Origin: Megalobrama amblycephala
Taxonomy: Eukaryota; Chordata; Actinopteri; Cypriniformes; Xenocyprididae
Direction: 5' to 3'
Assembly (NCBI RefSeq): GCF_018812025.1
Contig: NC_063045.1
Location: forward strand, 47,582,352-47,646,351
DNA length: 64,000 bases
Part shown: positions 25,331-37,661 of the stretch, piece by piece
Position numbering within the stretch: the stretch's first letter is position 1
Layout of the letters: every line of letters starts with the position of its first letter
Position numbers and translations under genes: made by a program
The notes under the pieces: model-generated
What the model saw: only the letters and a program-made list of their open reading frames with translations
Told to the model about the DNA's origin: nothing
Databases searched by the model: none

Positions 25331-27274
25331 AAAAAAATTCCATTCTGCCTTCTTGCTTAAGTCCCAGAACGCATCAGACTCTTAATAGATTTCATGTTCA
25401 CCTGCTCGTATCAGCGGAAGTAAAAACCTGGTAGAGCACGCGACTCTTGCTCCGCTCCTGAATATTTCAGTATTTAGATTACTTGCAGCAGCATTGCTGA
25501 AGATTTGTCGGAGCACCTCAGACAGGAGTGTAACGTAAAAACCAAGCAGGTGGGTTTTGAATTAAAGATGAGCCGTGGGGTTTAAGAAACGGATTCGACA
25601 TGAATTTTTGATCTGAAACTGCCAGATGAGCAGATTCCACTTACCAGACGCAATTACACAGTTGGCCACTGGGTGGTACTGTTCACCCGTGAATATTTGT
25701 GTCAATGCATCACTTTTGATATCGCTAGGCTTGTATTTGACCTACACTTATTTTTCAGTATTATTAACACGGAGGAGCTCTTAGTGTGGTTTTTACTCAG
25801 CGTCCAGAATTGCAGTAATCTCTTAATATAAATTCGCAAACTATTTTGTACGCTTCATCATAAACCACGGAGCCCTTGAACTGCTGTACTGAACAGAACT
25901 GGTGCATGGTAGCCTGGCTTCAGATAACATGCCTATAGTGCCTTATTCTTATATTTACATACTTTATGATGCATACATTGCAAAGACATTTAATTAACAA
26001 TAATCATTATTGATGTACAAAGTCATTTTACTTCATATGTCTTTGAATAGAATTTGTTAGTTATCCTAATAATGTATTTTTGTTTAACACATTTGATTTT
26101 TTTTCATAATTAGTTCGAGATCAAACAATAATTGGAGGATCCCCTACTGTCGCAGACTCCTGTCATACAGGTTGGTGGCCATATTGTATGGTTAATTTGC
26201 TGTAAACATTAAAGATTGGGGTTGTGGATGTAATGATTTAAGAATGCACTATTGGAAAAAGCATAATGTGCCAAGAATCTGTGTTCAATATCTGTGGTGT
26301 ATTACAGGATTTGGTCTCTCAAAAATGAAACGTTTGTCATTAGATGAAAAAAAAGGCACTTGTTTTTTGTTTTTCTTCATCCTATATCCTATGATAACAT
26401 ATGCACTTTCTCCAACATAACATATTCAGGTTGCTTTGATAATCATCTGCCAAGAAAATAAATGCAAATGTGATTAGGCACTGTGATTGGATTATACAGT
26501 ATGGCACAAATATCTCTGAACATAAATGGAATTAGAACAGCTCTTTATTGCCACGCTTTGGGTTTGGGGCTGAAAGTAGGGGTTCTGCTCGTCTGCTTGT
26601 CTTGGCACAGACAGAGTTTGTCTTGGATTGGGGAGACGGCCATCAGAAAATCAATGAACCGTACTGCAATCTGTAAGTGGTGTTCATTTCCATAATCACA
26701 CACAGACATTTCATGGGGGGTGCTGAAGGATTTTGTGGCCCTCACACTCTCTTTCTCACTCTCATCTCCTTATGTACACACATATATTCACCCCATTTTT
26801 GTTTCTCAATTAAATGGGTTTCAACAAACAGAATTCGATAATCCTGCCCAAATTCAGTGTGAATCCCAGCAATCTGTGGACTCTCTTCAGTCACACCATG
26901 TGTTCTGTGTCTCCTCTCACTGTGTGTTTGGAGTGCATTCAATTCTATTGATTTATTTATTTATTCTAAATCATTAGCTTTAGCATTAATGAATCGATTA
27001 ATGATAGTGCTTGGAATACACATGTCCTAATTTGAGTCCAATTTGCAAGCTTTCGTTTACTTTTCAAACTGCATGCACAAAGTATTCCATCCATATATCC
27101 TGAAATATATTAAAAAAATATTCTACCTTGTTATTACTCTATATTAGCTGTATAGATAAGTGAGATACATGTGATTTATTTACTTTTTTATTTATTGTGT
27201 GATTTGAAAATGCAGCATACACTAAGCCCAAGACAAATTTCCCTAAGGGGACAATATTTAATAAGTTTATTCAT
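25331..27274. other. Gene-free DNA
   Basis: No exon, RNA gene or transposon with both ends recognised. Short frames at 26483-26977 overlap on both strands and have no family resemblance. Confidence 0.45.
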
Positions 27275-27900
27275 TTAAAGGATTAGTTTATGCAAAAATG
27301 AAAATTCTGTCATCATTTACTCACCCTCATGTCGTTCCAAACCCGTGATCTTCGAGTCACAAATGAAATGAAAATCTTTTTGATGAAATCTGAGAGATTT
27401 CTGTCCCACCATTGACAGTCATGCAACTACCACTTTGTCGCATTAAAAAGTTCATAAAGAGATTGTAAATCTAATCCATATGAATCGAGTGGCTTTGTCC
27501 ACAATTTTTTGAAGAGACTCGATCTCTTTATATGATGAACAGATTAAATTTGAGCTTTTATTCACATATAAACATTGATCAGTGAACAGAAACAAAAGCT
27601 CAACTGTACTTGCTTGACGCACGAGAACAAACCTCATTGGTTCTCGCACGTCAAGCGAACATGCTTCGGCTTACCATAATGTTTGCCCTGGTGAATGTTT
27701 ATTTGTGAATAAAAGACTAAATTGAATCTGTTCATCATATGAAGTGATCGTGTCTCTTCAGAAAATTTGGACTAAACCACTAGATTTATAAGGATTAGTT
27801 TTACAATCTCTTTGTGAACTTTTTGAATCATCAAAGTGGTAGTTGCTTGACTGTCAATGGAGGGACAGAAATCTCTTAGATTTCATTAAAATATCATTAA
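27275..27900. repeat. Foldback element of the TTAAAGGATTAG family
   Basis: Begins TTAAAGGATTAGTTTATGC then the CTCACCCTCATGTCGTTCC block. Arms of roughly 200 bp pair across a loop near 27600: CCATTGACAGTCATGCAACTACCACTTTG resembles the complement of CAAAGTGGTAGTTGCTTGACTGTCAATGG (first 20 bases of each compared). The right terminal motif is degraded. Confidence 0.6.
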
Positions 27901-28639
27901 AATAGCAACATAACTTAATGGGAACGTTAGCAAAATGTTAGAACATATATTTGTTAGCTTGGTTCAAACAGCTTTTTGAACAATTCCTTATAAGGCAAAA
28001 AGAATCATTAGTTTGTGAATCAGACTACACTGATTGCAATATGTTATTGATTTATTAAAACAAACGAGTTCATAAGAGTCTACACCTGACTAAACCACTA
28101 ACACTCTGTTATGCAAGGACAGCTCAATAGAAAAACATGTGTTTTCTGCTATTTCGTGGCAAACTGTTTTTTATCTTATCACATTCAATTTGGACTGCAA
28201 ACTCTAAAATATTACTTCTTTTGCCACAAGGCTGTAGATTTATCAGTGGATTCTTTCAGAATAAATTGTAAGCTGTGTTTCACAGATGTAATGGTTAAAA
28301 TATGTAATTTCAAAATCAATGTGCTCATCTTCCTTGATGTCTGATGTCATGCAGTGTCAAAACCCATCCCTAATAAACTTATGTGTGTAGTATTTGAAGA
28401 TGTTTTGTATTGACTAACATTAGTATTTAATTAAAGCAATATTTAAATTTAAGTATTCCCATTATGTATGTTTTTACTTTTGTTACTGTTACATTTAAAG
28501 GGGTAGTTCACCCAAAAAATGAAATTTCTGTCATTAATTACTCACCCTCATGTTGTTCCAAACCCGTAAGACCTTCGTTCATCTTTGTTGAAGACACATT
28601 GCAGAGCTTCCAGGTTCATTATTGACTGATGCTGTTCAC

Positions 28640-28810
28640 ATGAGCAGCACGATGCATGCTGATGCTGATGCAGGAGCCGGCCAATACTGAGTTGGCGTTC
28701 TTATAATGTTTTTTTATATTGACCTTTGTTGCTGTTGTTTTATGTAAACCACTTTGAATTGCCTTGTTGGTTGTTGAAATGTGCTAAACAAAATAAACTT
28801 GCCTTGCCAA
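28640..28810 (+). repeat. Non-LTR retrotransposon 3' tail
   Basis: Contains CCACTTTGAATTGCCTTG, then AAATGTGCTAAACAAAATAA and a short CTTGC-type terminal repeat. This arrangement is typical of fish LINE 3' ends. The coding part is absent apart from perhaps the last few codons. Confidence 0.5.
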
Positions 28811-28913
28811 ATCCAAATATCATATTTTCATATCATAATGATCTAAAGATTAAAAAATATATGTGGCTTTCATAACAACTAATAATAGGTTGAACAGGTT
28901 TCATGTTAAAGGT

Positions 28914-29735
28914 GCCCTTGATTCAAAAATTGAATTTATCTTGACAAAGTTAAATAACAAGAGTTCAGTACATGGAAAAGACATACAGTGAGTCTCAAAC
29001 CCCATTGTTTCCTCCTTCTTATATAAATCTAATTTGTTTAAACGACCTCCGAAGAACAGGCGAATCTCAACATAACACCGACTGTTACGTAACAGTCGGG
29101 GTGTACGCCCCAATATTTGCATAATGCCAGCCCATGATGTTCCCAACGTTATGAAAGGCATTAGACAAGGGCAGCCAGTTAACATCTGGAGCTGCACACA
29201 GCCGAATCATCAGACTAGGTAAGCAAGAATAACAGCGAAAAATGGCAGATGGAGCAATAATAACTGACATAATCCATGATAGCATGATATTTTTACTGAT
29301 ATTTGTAAATTGTCTTTCTAAAAGTTTCGTTAGCATGTTGCTAATGTACTGTTAAATAAGGTTAAAGTTACCATCGTTTCTTACTGTATTCATGGAGACA
29401 AGAGCCGTCGCTATTTTCATTTTTTAAACACTTTCAGTCTGTATAATGCATAAACACAACTTCATTCTTTATAAATCTCTCCAACAGTGTAGCAATAGCC
29501 GTTAGCCACGGAGGATAGCCTCAAATTCACTCAGAATAAAACTTTAACATCCAAATAAATACTTTACTCACATAATTCGAAGCATGCATGCAGCATGCAT
29601 GACGAACATCTTGTAAAGATCCATTTGAGGGTTATATTAGCTGTGTGAACTTTGTAAATGTGCTGTTTATGGCGAGATCTCTACTAAATTTCAAGTCTCG
29701 CGTGCCAGTAGTCGTGTTTCAGTAGGGCCACAGTT
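28914..29735 (+). repeat. Family C repeat, copy 1
   Basis: Starts AAAGGTGCCCTTGATTC. It shares with 31640-32487, in opposite orientation, long blocks such as GGCGAATCTCAACATAACAC, GCATGTTGCTAATGTACTGT and ATGCATGCAGCATGC. No protein is encoded; overlapping minus-strand frames are non-coding. Confidence 0.75.
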
Positions 29736-30514
29736 GCCATCTAGCAGTTGAGAAATGTAATTGCATTTTTATTTAACTTAAAATTAAAGAGTCATATGTA
29801 TGTGTGTGTGTGTGTGTGTGTGTCTAAATTGTGATTACAGATAGACCATGTCATGAAATGATACTTAAATCTTGTAGATATCATTGACATTGCGAACATG
29901 ATGAGATATCAGCCATCTCATGCACTTCCTGTCCAAAAACTACAATAAATCAGGATTGACTAAAGGTGGGCTACAAATAGCCGGTCTGACTACGAGCTAA
30001 ATCGTGGCTACGCACAGCTTACGCATAGAACATGTCAAAGATATGAAACCAAACACCTTGTAATCACTGTTGAACTTCACTTTCATGATAGAATATCATA
30101 CATCTCGCAAGTTATTTTGGCAAAACGACATGTAACCAAATGAAAGATTATTTTGGCTAAAAGTGGGTTACTCATAGCCGGACTATATCTGGTCTATAGT
30201 TAACCGAGATGGTGAAATGACGGCTATTGCTTGCTGGGGTATCATGTAAGGTATCGGCCTTTGGTATCGGGGTATTTTTATGAGTATGAGTACAAGTACA
30301 TGAGCTTGGTATCGGGCCCGATACTGATACTGGTATCGGTATTGGTGCATCCCTTCTTTCTACGGGAGATAAAAAATAAAAAAAACCTCTCGGATTTTAT
30401 TAAAAATATCTTAATTTGTGTTCTGAAGATGAACAATGGTCTTACGGGTTTACAACGACATGAGGTGAGTACTTAATGACAGAAATTTCATTTTTGGGTA
30501 AACTAACCCTTTAA

Positions 30515-31639
30515 CTTACCCCCATTAGTTATACATCATGGGTGTTCTAAACATTGGCCTTCTAATTTAATTCTATGTGACTCAATTAATTTGATGTGTC
30601 AACAATGTTTGAGGCAAAGTTTCAAAGCTTTAGGCTAAATTTTTTTCTGAATAAATGAGCAAAAACCACCAGTGTTACAGTTATCCCTGCTCTCTGCTAC
30701 ATAATCAATAATAATCAGCTTAGATAAATCAACTTCTGGTTTCTCACAGTAGGGAAGGAGGAGATGAAGTAGGCTGCTTCAGATTTCCACAGCTGTAAAT
30801 TTTATGTCACAGCAGGTTGTTTAAATTCCCATCCAGTATGGCCACATCTCCGCTTCATTGAGCATTCTCTGAGCTTTTTCTGAAACCCAGTCGGACAGGC
30901 AGACAGATGAAGGTGTATTTGTCCGTAGGCTCCCTGTCTTTGCCTTCCTCCACCTCATTAAATACAGCATATCACTTCCCTTCATCTCTACTTCCTCCCT
31001 TTCCTCTATTTTCTGCTCTCTGTCTGTATCTGTGTCTCATGTTTCCTCTTTTCAACTTGCCGTGACAATGCTGTGTAAAGACGCTCTGAGGGGTTGTTTG
31101 TGTTTGAGTGCCAGTGTCTTCATCTTCTCTTGAATGTTCCTATTTCTTTCTCCACATGGGTAGATACAGCATGTCTAGGATTGGTCGTTTGTTTTTCCTA
31201 GTGATTTTCTCCAGAGAGAATTCCTCTTACTACAGCAAGCCAGTCTTGGCATAGAAGTGCTGAACGTTATATTCCTTTGTCAATGAAAACCTTATGTTTG
31301 TTCTCTATGAAAATAATAGCCAAAAAGAGTGTACAGAGACAAAATGGGACATCAAATGATGTATATAGTGGCCACCAAAACGCTTTTGGACAGAGATTTG
31401 GCGGGAAAGAGGTCCATTGTTTATTCTCAATAGTGTAACGATTTTTGAAGCACAGCTCACAAAGAAGTCACTTTAAAAACCAAGCAGCTTTCTGTTGGTC
31501 AACTTTGTGAATTCGATTGACCAACTTGAACCCATAGGGAAATCTGTGTGATAAAATATTACACCTTCACACGAAATTCCCAAGTTTCAGCTCAAAATAC
31601 CCCATAGATTTTTTTTTAATTAATTTTTGTAACTGCCTA
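30515..31639. other. Gene-free DNA
   Basis: A pyrimidine-rich stretch (30950-31050) is present. No exon or paired-end element recognised. Confidence 0.4.
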
Positions 31640-32487
31640 TTTTGGGGCATCATTAAATATGCGCCGATTCAGGCTGCGGCCCCTTTAAATGCTCGCGCTC
31701 CCCGCCCCCAAGCTAGTGACTCTAATACATTGCATAAACAAAGTTCACACAGCTAATATAACCCTCAAAATGGATCTTCACAAAGTGTTCGTCATGAATG
31801 CTGCATGCATGCATCAGATCATCTAAGTACAGTATTTATTTGGATGTTTACATTTGATTCTGAATGAGTTTGATAGTATGCTCCGTCGCTAAAGCTAACA
31901 TTACACACTGTTGGAGAGATTTATAAAGAATGAAGTTGTGTTTATGAATTATACAGACTGCAATTGCTTAATAATGAAAATAACGATGGCTCTCTTGTCT
32001 CTGTCAATACAGCAATAAACGATGGTAACTTTAACCACATTTAACAGTACATTAGCAACATGCTAACAAAACATTTAGAAAGACAATTTACAAATATCAC
32101 TAAAAATATCATGATATCATGGATCATGTCAGTTATTATTGCTCCATCTGCCATTTTTCGCTATTGTCTTTGCTTGCTTACCTAGTCTGATGATTCAGCT
32201 GTGCACATCCAGACGTTCATACTGGCTGCCCTTGTCTAATGCCTTGAACATGGGCTGGCATATGCAAATATTGGGGTCATACATATTAATGATCCCGACT
32301 ATTATGTAACAGTCGGTGTTATGTTGAGATTCGCCTGTTCTTCGGAGGTCTTTTAAACAAATCAAATTTACATAAGCAGGAGGAAACAATGGTGTTTGAG
32401 ACTCACTGTATGTCATTTCCATGTACTAAACTCTTATTAGTCAACTATGCCAAGGTCAATTAAATTTTCAATTCTATGGCACTTTTA
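31640..32487 (-). repeat. Family C repeat, copy 2 (inverted)
   Basis: The reverse complement of this segment aligns along most of its length with 28914-29735, ending in AATTCTATGGCACTTTTAA. The copies are diverged and about 1.9 kb apart, so the region can form a large imperfect hairpin. Confidence 0.75.
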
Positions 32488-33352
32488 AGTTAATAGTGTT
32501 GAAAAGAACTTAATTTTAAGTAAGCATGTACTCTAAGAGGGGGGATAATTAATTTGTACTGTTAATGTAAAGGAATTTTCAACATTAAGAAATTTTCCAT
32601 ATAGATTTTTCACAGGTGTTTTACCTGTTATTTGCTTTTGTGTTGTGTTTTAGGGTTGAAAATTACCAGTACCTTTTCCATTTTAGATGGAATTTTATCA
32701 TATATTGGTATTATATCTGTGTTAGCATCAATATCACCTTTTGAAAACCTGTATTGATTGACCACTAATCATTTGATCTGGAGGAAAAACCTTGTTTGGG
32801 TCATTCTGATATAGCCAAGATATTTTCTTATGTTCTTTGGTTTGTTTGATCTGAGTGTAGGCATTTCAGTCATTTGTAACCCGAGCAGCCCCATCCTATT
32901 TGCACTTAGTAGATAAATGTTGTATTTTGTACATCACACCTGTGTGTAAAGTCTATTTTAACCTTTGAGGTTGTTTGAATGATGTCTGGTTTGAGCCATG
33001 CTTTGATGCTTTTGGAGTACTGCGGTAGCATCAAATGACCTGACAGGTATCAGGTAATAATGGAGCTGTAGACAGGGGCAGCATAGCAAGGTGGGATTGG
33101 TCTCAAGTGCTCTCTCTCTCTTTTTCATTGTTTCTCTCTGTGTGTTTCACCTCTCGGTTCTGTGATGAATTATATATAGGATTCAGTCTGGCTGTACATT
33201 GGCTTTGGATCAAAGCTAGGGCTCTTGTATGTATGTGGTTGCGCATGATCTTTACCTCACATTTTCTTTACAATGATGTTTTATAAACCATATTTCCAAC
33301 ACTATTTATTCACTCTGTTCCAAAACCTAATAGACTGCCTATAGGTAGGTTT
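32488..33352. other. Gene-free DNA
   Basis: Nothing recognised beyond AT-rich unique-looking sequence. Confidence 0.4.
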
Positions 33353-33600
33353 TTAAAGGGATCATTCAACTAAAAATGAAAATTGTCATCATTTGATCCA
33401 TGATTTTTTATTTTCTGTGAAACACAAAATAAGATATTTTGAAAAATATACCCATACAGTAAAAGTCAATGTAGTCCAGTGTTGTTTTGGATCCCACTGA
33501 TTTTGATTCTTCAAAATATCTTTGTTTATGTTCCACAGAAGATTTAAAGTCATACAGGTTTGGAATGAGTAAATGACAATTGATCATTTTTGCTTAAATT
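33353..33600. repeat. Short TTAAAGGGATCATTC-type inverted-repeat element
   Basis: The left end is TTAAAGGGATCATTCAAC, then AAAATGAAAATTGTCATCAT. The right end has the complement-like GGAATGAGTAAATGACAATT and terminates near a TTAA. It belongs to the same broad family as the elements at 10459, 27275 and 28495. Confidence 0.6.
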
Positions 33601-34910
33601 AAACATTTAAGGTATCTTAATTATGATTGCAATGAACAAATCCAAGATGGCAGACGAAGCGAGAGTTGATAAATATTCTCCTACTCATATTTCAATTCAA
33701 TACTTGAAAGAACTGATAAAAATGTATAGTATATTTAAAAATAGTGATGCACTGATTATTATTTTTTTTTTCAGTTGAATATTTTTGTTTGCCGCTGTTT
33801 TGTCCAATATTTGTTGCAATGCGTTTTTATTCTTATTAGAGCATCGTATTGTTAGTTTAGCAACATAGGCAAACTCTACTGAAATCAGTTGTGTGGCAGT
33901 TCTCTAAGTTTTGGAATAGAGCTCGCCTAGCTTTAACTGTAATGATATTTCCATGGCCGGACAGCAGAGGATTACATTTCGTTCTTGGCCAAAGTATTGT
34001 GTTGAAAGATTCAGAGCCATCTCTATCTGAGAAAGCTCTTCACTGCTCCTAGGTTTCCTGTGTAAAACAGTCTGAGGAGTTCATCATCGTGACAAATGTG
34101 AACTCTTGGCTTGGTGCTGATTAGCCCTGTCAAAACATCTTTGTGTTTCATTTATGGCCCTCCCTTTGTCTCCTCTTTCCTTTTCCTTTCTACTCGGTTT
34201 CGGTTTTGACCTTCCTGTGTAACAAGTGATCTCTTCATGCTGTTATGCTTTTGTTTAAGAGCCTCGTGTCTAGGTTAAAATGTACAGGCTGAACCTATGT
34301 GTTGTCTTCTGCCAATCAATGCTGTTACGTCCACTTCTTGGAAACTCACGCACCAATCTCAAGCGCCGGCCCATCTATAGATTCAACTGAAGTGAGCCAT
34401 TTTGCCTGGGCTTGAAAAATCAAATAAGCTTAAACTGTGGGTGAAAGACATTATTTTCATGGTTGATTAGGAGATTGCTTTTTCTACTCAAAGCCTTTTC
34501 AGTATCATGACTCTAATCAGCTGCTTTTGAAAGCTAATTATAGTGTGTGTGAGTGTGTGTGAGTGTGGTTTCTGTCCATGTGTTTTCTTTGTTTAATGTG
34601 TGAATAATCTGAGAACTGCAAGCGTATGTGCGTGAGTAGATGTATGTTTGTGTGTGTCTGAGAGTGGGTGAAAATGAGCTGTGTGGGATTCTGTAAATGG
34701 TGAAATTTTCACTTTGACATACAGCCATATTGGAAGAAAGCCGGGATACATAGCGATGCACAATATGTATATCTGTACTGAATATCTGTTTAACTAATAT
34801 CGGTTTTGGCCAATATTATTTAATTGTTCATGCTTATGTTCCCTATTTGTGCATTCAAATTGCTATTATTATCATTACACACTCATTTTAAGTTAATCTT
34901 GAAAAACAAT
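33601..34910. other. Gene-free DNA
   Basis: Fragments resembling hAT ends (AGTGATGCACTG near 33745, AGCGATGCACAAT near 34750) appear, but no complete element could be delimited. No gene recognised. Confidence 0.4.
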
Positions 34911-35310
34911 TAAAGCTACAATATGTAAGAATTTTGCATTTAAATATCCAAAAACCACTAGGCCAGTGTTATATATTTTGTTCAGTTGAGTACTTACAAA
35001 ATCCCAAATGTTTCCAACTCTTTGTAAATCGTGAGAAAATTGCAATTTTAACCAAGGCTCCGGGACGTGTCAGGAGTCGCCTGTCAATTGCGTCATAGCC
35101 ACGTTATCCTCGGTTTCCGGTTTTATTTTGTAGAAACCACGGAAACACCAAAGACGCTTTAATATATTACATGTTTTAATAGACAAGGGAACAACTGTTT
35201 GGTTACATTTATAGACAGAAAACTATTGTTATATAGCTCAACACGTTTAGTCTTATTGTTTAAATGTAATTTTCTTGATTTTTTGCGAGTACCATGCTTT
35301 AGCATGCCTC
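34911..35310 (+). repeat. Family A element, left half only
   Basis: Begins TTAAAGCTACAATATGT and follows the 20092-20961 copy through CGGTTTCCGGTTTTATTTTG and TATAGCTCAACAC. It ends abruptly around ATTTTTTGCGAGTACCATGC. The right half is absent. Confidence 0.7.
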
Positions 35311-35449
35311 AGAGGAAAACATTATTTTGTCAAGTAGCTTTAGTAACAGTAATACAGAATGTTCTCCATCATACAATACGTTTTAAAATTAATTGCATGC
35401 CATTTATCAACACCCGGAGCCTGGGGAGTGATTGGGGGCAAGGCACCAA

Positions 35450-35458
35450 TAAAAAAAA

Positions 35459-35508
<50 letters not shown>
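35450..35508. repeat. A run followed by (TA)n
   Basis: About 25 A residues followed by about 30 bp of TA dinucleotide. The Lys/Tyr-Ile frames here are artefacts. Confidence 0.9.
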
Positions 35509-35513
<5 letters not shown>

Positions 35514-35715
35514 TTTTTTTAAAGTAATTTATTTTGATTTTAATTAAATAGTTAAATAGTTTTCATTCTTGAGTTTTTATTATCAGTAGGGTTAATTTAG
35601 GTCGATTGGAACACTTTTTCCCAGTCATCTCAGTGACAAAATGTGTCCCAATAAACCTGAACTCAATGTTCATTAGGGTGTTTTGTTAAATTTTCCATTA
35701 TTTACTTAATTTTTA

Positions 35716-35912
35716 GGTAACACTTTATTTTACAGTGCCGCAAGTACTTACTATAGTAATAACAGTAAATTATGCATAATTACAAGTAACTAACCCTAAA
35801 CCAAACCCTAACCCTAACTGTAACTCTATAGTAAGTACATTTAGTTAATTAATAGTACCCAGTAATTAAGTAATTACAATGTAACTATGGCACTGTAAAA
35901 TAAAGTGTAACC
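35716..35912. mobile_element. hAT MITE, 197 bp (GGTAACACTTTATTTTACAG ends)
   Basis: The termini form 24-bp inverted repeats with one mismatch (GGTAACACTTTATTTTACAG against the complement of CTGTAAAATAAAGTGTAACC). It is flanked by a perfect 8-bp duplication AATTTTTA (35708-35715 and 35913-35920), indicating hAT. The interior contains CTAACCCTAAACC, which looks telomere-like but belongs to the element. A diverged relative lies in lectin intron 2. Confidence 0.9.
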
Positions 35913-36028
35913 AATTTTTATTGCATTCTTTTAGTGTTGTGTGTGTTACCCTGATGCCGTTTTGTCTTTGTTTGTATGACCCTGTGCATCATAATTTTTA
36001 TGTTGAATTTCTGGCAACCACAGCTGCC

Positions 36029-36030
<2 letters not shown>

Positions 36031-36074
<44 letters not shown>
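36031..36074. repeat. Poly(T) tract
   Basis: About 44 uninterrupted T residues. Confidence 0.95.
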
Positions 36075-36075
<1 letters not shown>

Positions 36076-37661
36076 TAAATTTATTGGTTTATTGGTGTAG
36101 TCATAATGGTTTCTCTCTCAGCAAGCTGGATTTTGGAAAAAGAGGAGGAGGTGGAGGACGTAGAAGGGGGTGCATGAAGAGGGCGCTGAAATAGATTTCA
36201 TTAGTTCTAACGATTCACCAGTGAAAGAGTTTCCTCCATTCCCCCACTTACTCCTTTTCAACCAGATGGAACGTAAACAAATACAATCAGAGGCAAATGG
36301 GTGCAAATGCGATGTGGCAGAGGAATTGAGCTTAATTTATTAGCAGTGTTTACACGGCCCCTGTTTCCTTCACCCAGCTAACACAGCTGACTGAGTGTAA
36401 ATGAAGGAAATCATCAGGTTCATGCAAAATGTAAATAATTAATCCCGACATCAATAGATGGTGCCGTTGTGAAATGCAGCTCCGAGTTGATTCAGCCTGG
36501 CTGCTTTAAACAAGAGTATTGTGCAGTTTGACAGTGAGAATTCAATTCAGAGCTCTCATATGGTGTATAATGTCGCTTGAGGAGCGAGACATCAATTGGC
36601 CTTGAAGGTGGCGGTAATGATGTTTTTCCTGTCGGAGCTTTGACAGAATAAGTGGTCAGACCTGCCCGTGATTATTTTTCATGTAATGGTGCAGCCAAAA
36701 GCAGCAGATTCAACAAACAATTTCAAAACAAATCATACTTCTTATCGTTCTCACGCTTAAAATTCATGGAAAATATTAGATTATAGTGTTTGTGCTTTGA
36801 GACATAATCTTGTTATTACAGAGGATGAAATGGCTTAGATTCACAGGGTCAAGCTAAATGACTCCGTTGAGGGAAAGCGGTTATTGATGGCTCAGGCGTT
36901 TCCTCATCAATATTTGTTCCGGCAGAGAGGCACTGTGTGAATTATTTATTTTGGTTCTGTTCCATCAGTGGCATTCCACTCTCATTCACATTCTACTCCA
37001 CGTGTTCCATTAGAATTCTAGAGGGTTCCTGCGGTTCCGCAGGGTCTAGATCAACTCCATTTCTATGGTAGTCTTCGCACAGGGCTCTCTGTGGCAGACC
37101 TATCTGAGAGAAGAGCTCTTCCAGCACATTCTATGCAGCCGTCCTGACTTCTTTCTTCCTCTACCTAAGCCCTATTCACATGCTCTCTGCTTGTCATCAG
37201 AGAGAGAGAGATCGAGAGAGAGATTGGGAAAAGTCAGGTCTTAGCTTTTCTGAAAAGACTGAGAATACACTTCTAGTGAAGCTCTACAAATATTTAATGC
37301 TGGAGGATTAATTTACACTAGATTTGTATTCATTTACAAAATCAAGTGTGGGATTTCTTGGTTGGCAGTGCTATTAATTTCCACAGGCGTATCTGACACC
37401 TTTATCTGAATGTTTTGAAACTTTATCATATTTTAGGCCTGTCTCACATTGCATGCATAACTACAGGTAGCTGTAATTGCCTCTGTTGTTTTTATGTTGC
37501 TTCATAAAATCCTATAGTGTTACAGACAGTGATGATAATGAATACGTTTATTTAATGCATTTTTAATACACCGCTTTCACGTGCACTGCATTGTGATAGA
37601 TCAAGGTTTGCCCCTTGTTCGGTTCATATCTTTTGATTCCCATTTTATATCTTAACCATTA
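36075..37661. other. Gene-free DNA, possible conserved non-coding blocks
   Basis: The stretch 36300-36640 has low repeat content and many TAATTA-like motifs (for example GTAAATAATTAATCC), a look often seen in vertebrate developmental enhancers. No alignment is available, so this is inference. A GAGA-rich spot is near 37200. No exon recognised. Confidence 0.35.

Larger units (their letters stand above)
28495..30514. repeat. Composite 2.0-kb inverted-end element with nested insertions
   Basis: The left end is TTAAAGGGGTAGTTCACCC followed by ATGAAATTTCTGTCATTAAT and TCACCCTCATG. The right end is the complement, with CATGAGGTGAGTACTTAATG and GGTAAACTAACCCTTTAA. Between them lie a LINE 3' tail (28640-28810), a family C copy (28914-29735) and a fragment with GGTATCGGTGCATCCCT-like sequence (30230-30355) typical of a hAT end. 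It is best read as one small element enlarged by later insertions. Confidence 0.6.

Noticed and set aside
35780..35820. CCCTAA-like motifs suggesting interstitial telomeric repeat
   Set aside because: Only a few imperfect units, inside a hAT MITE with its own 8-bp target duplication.
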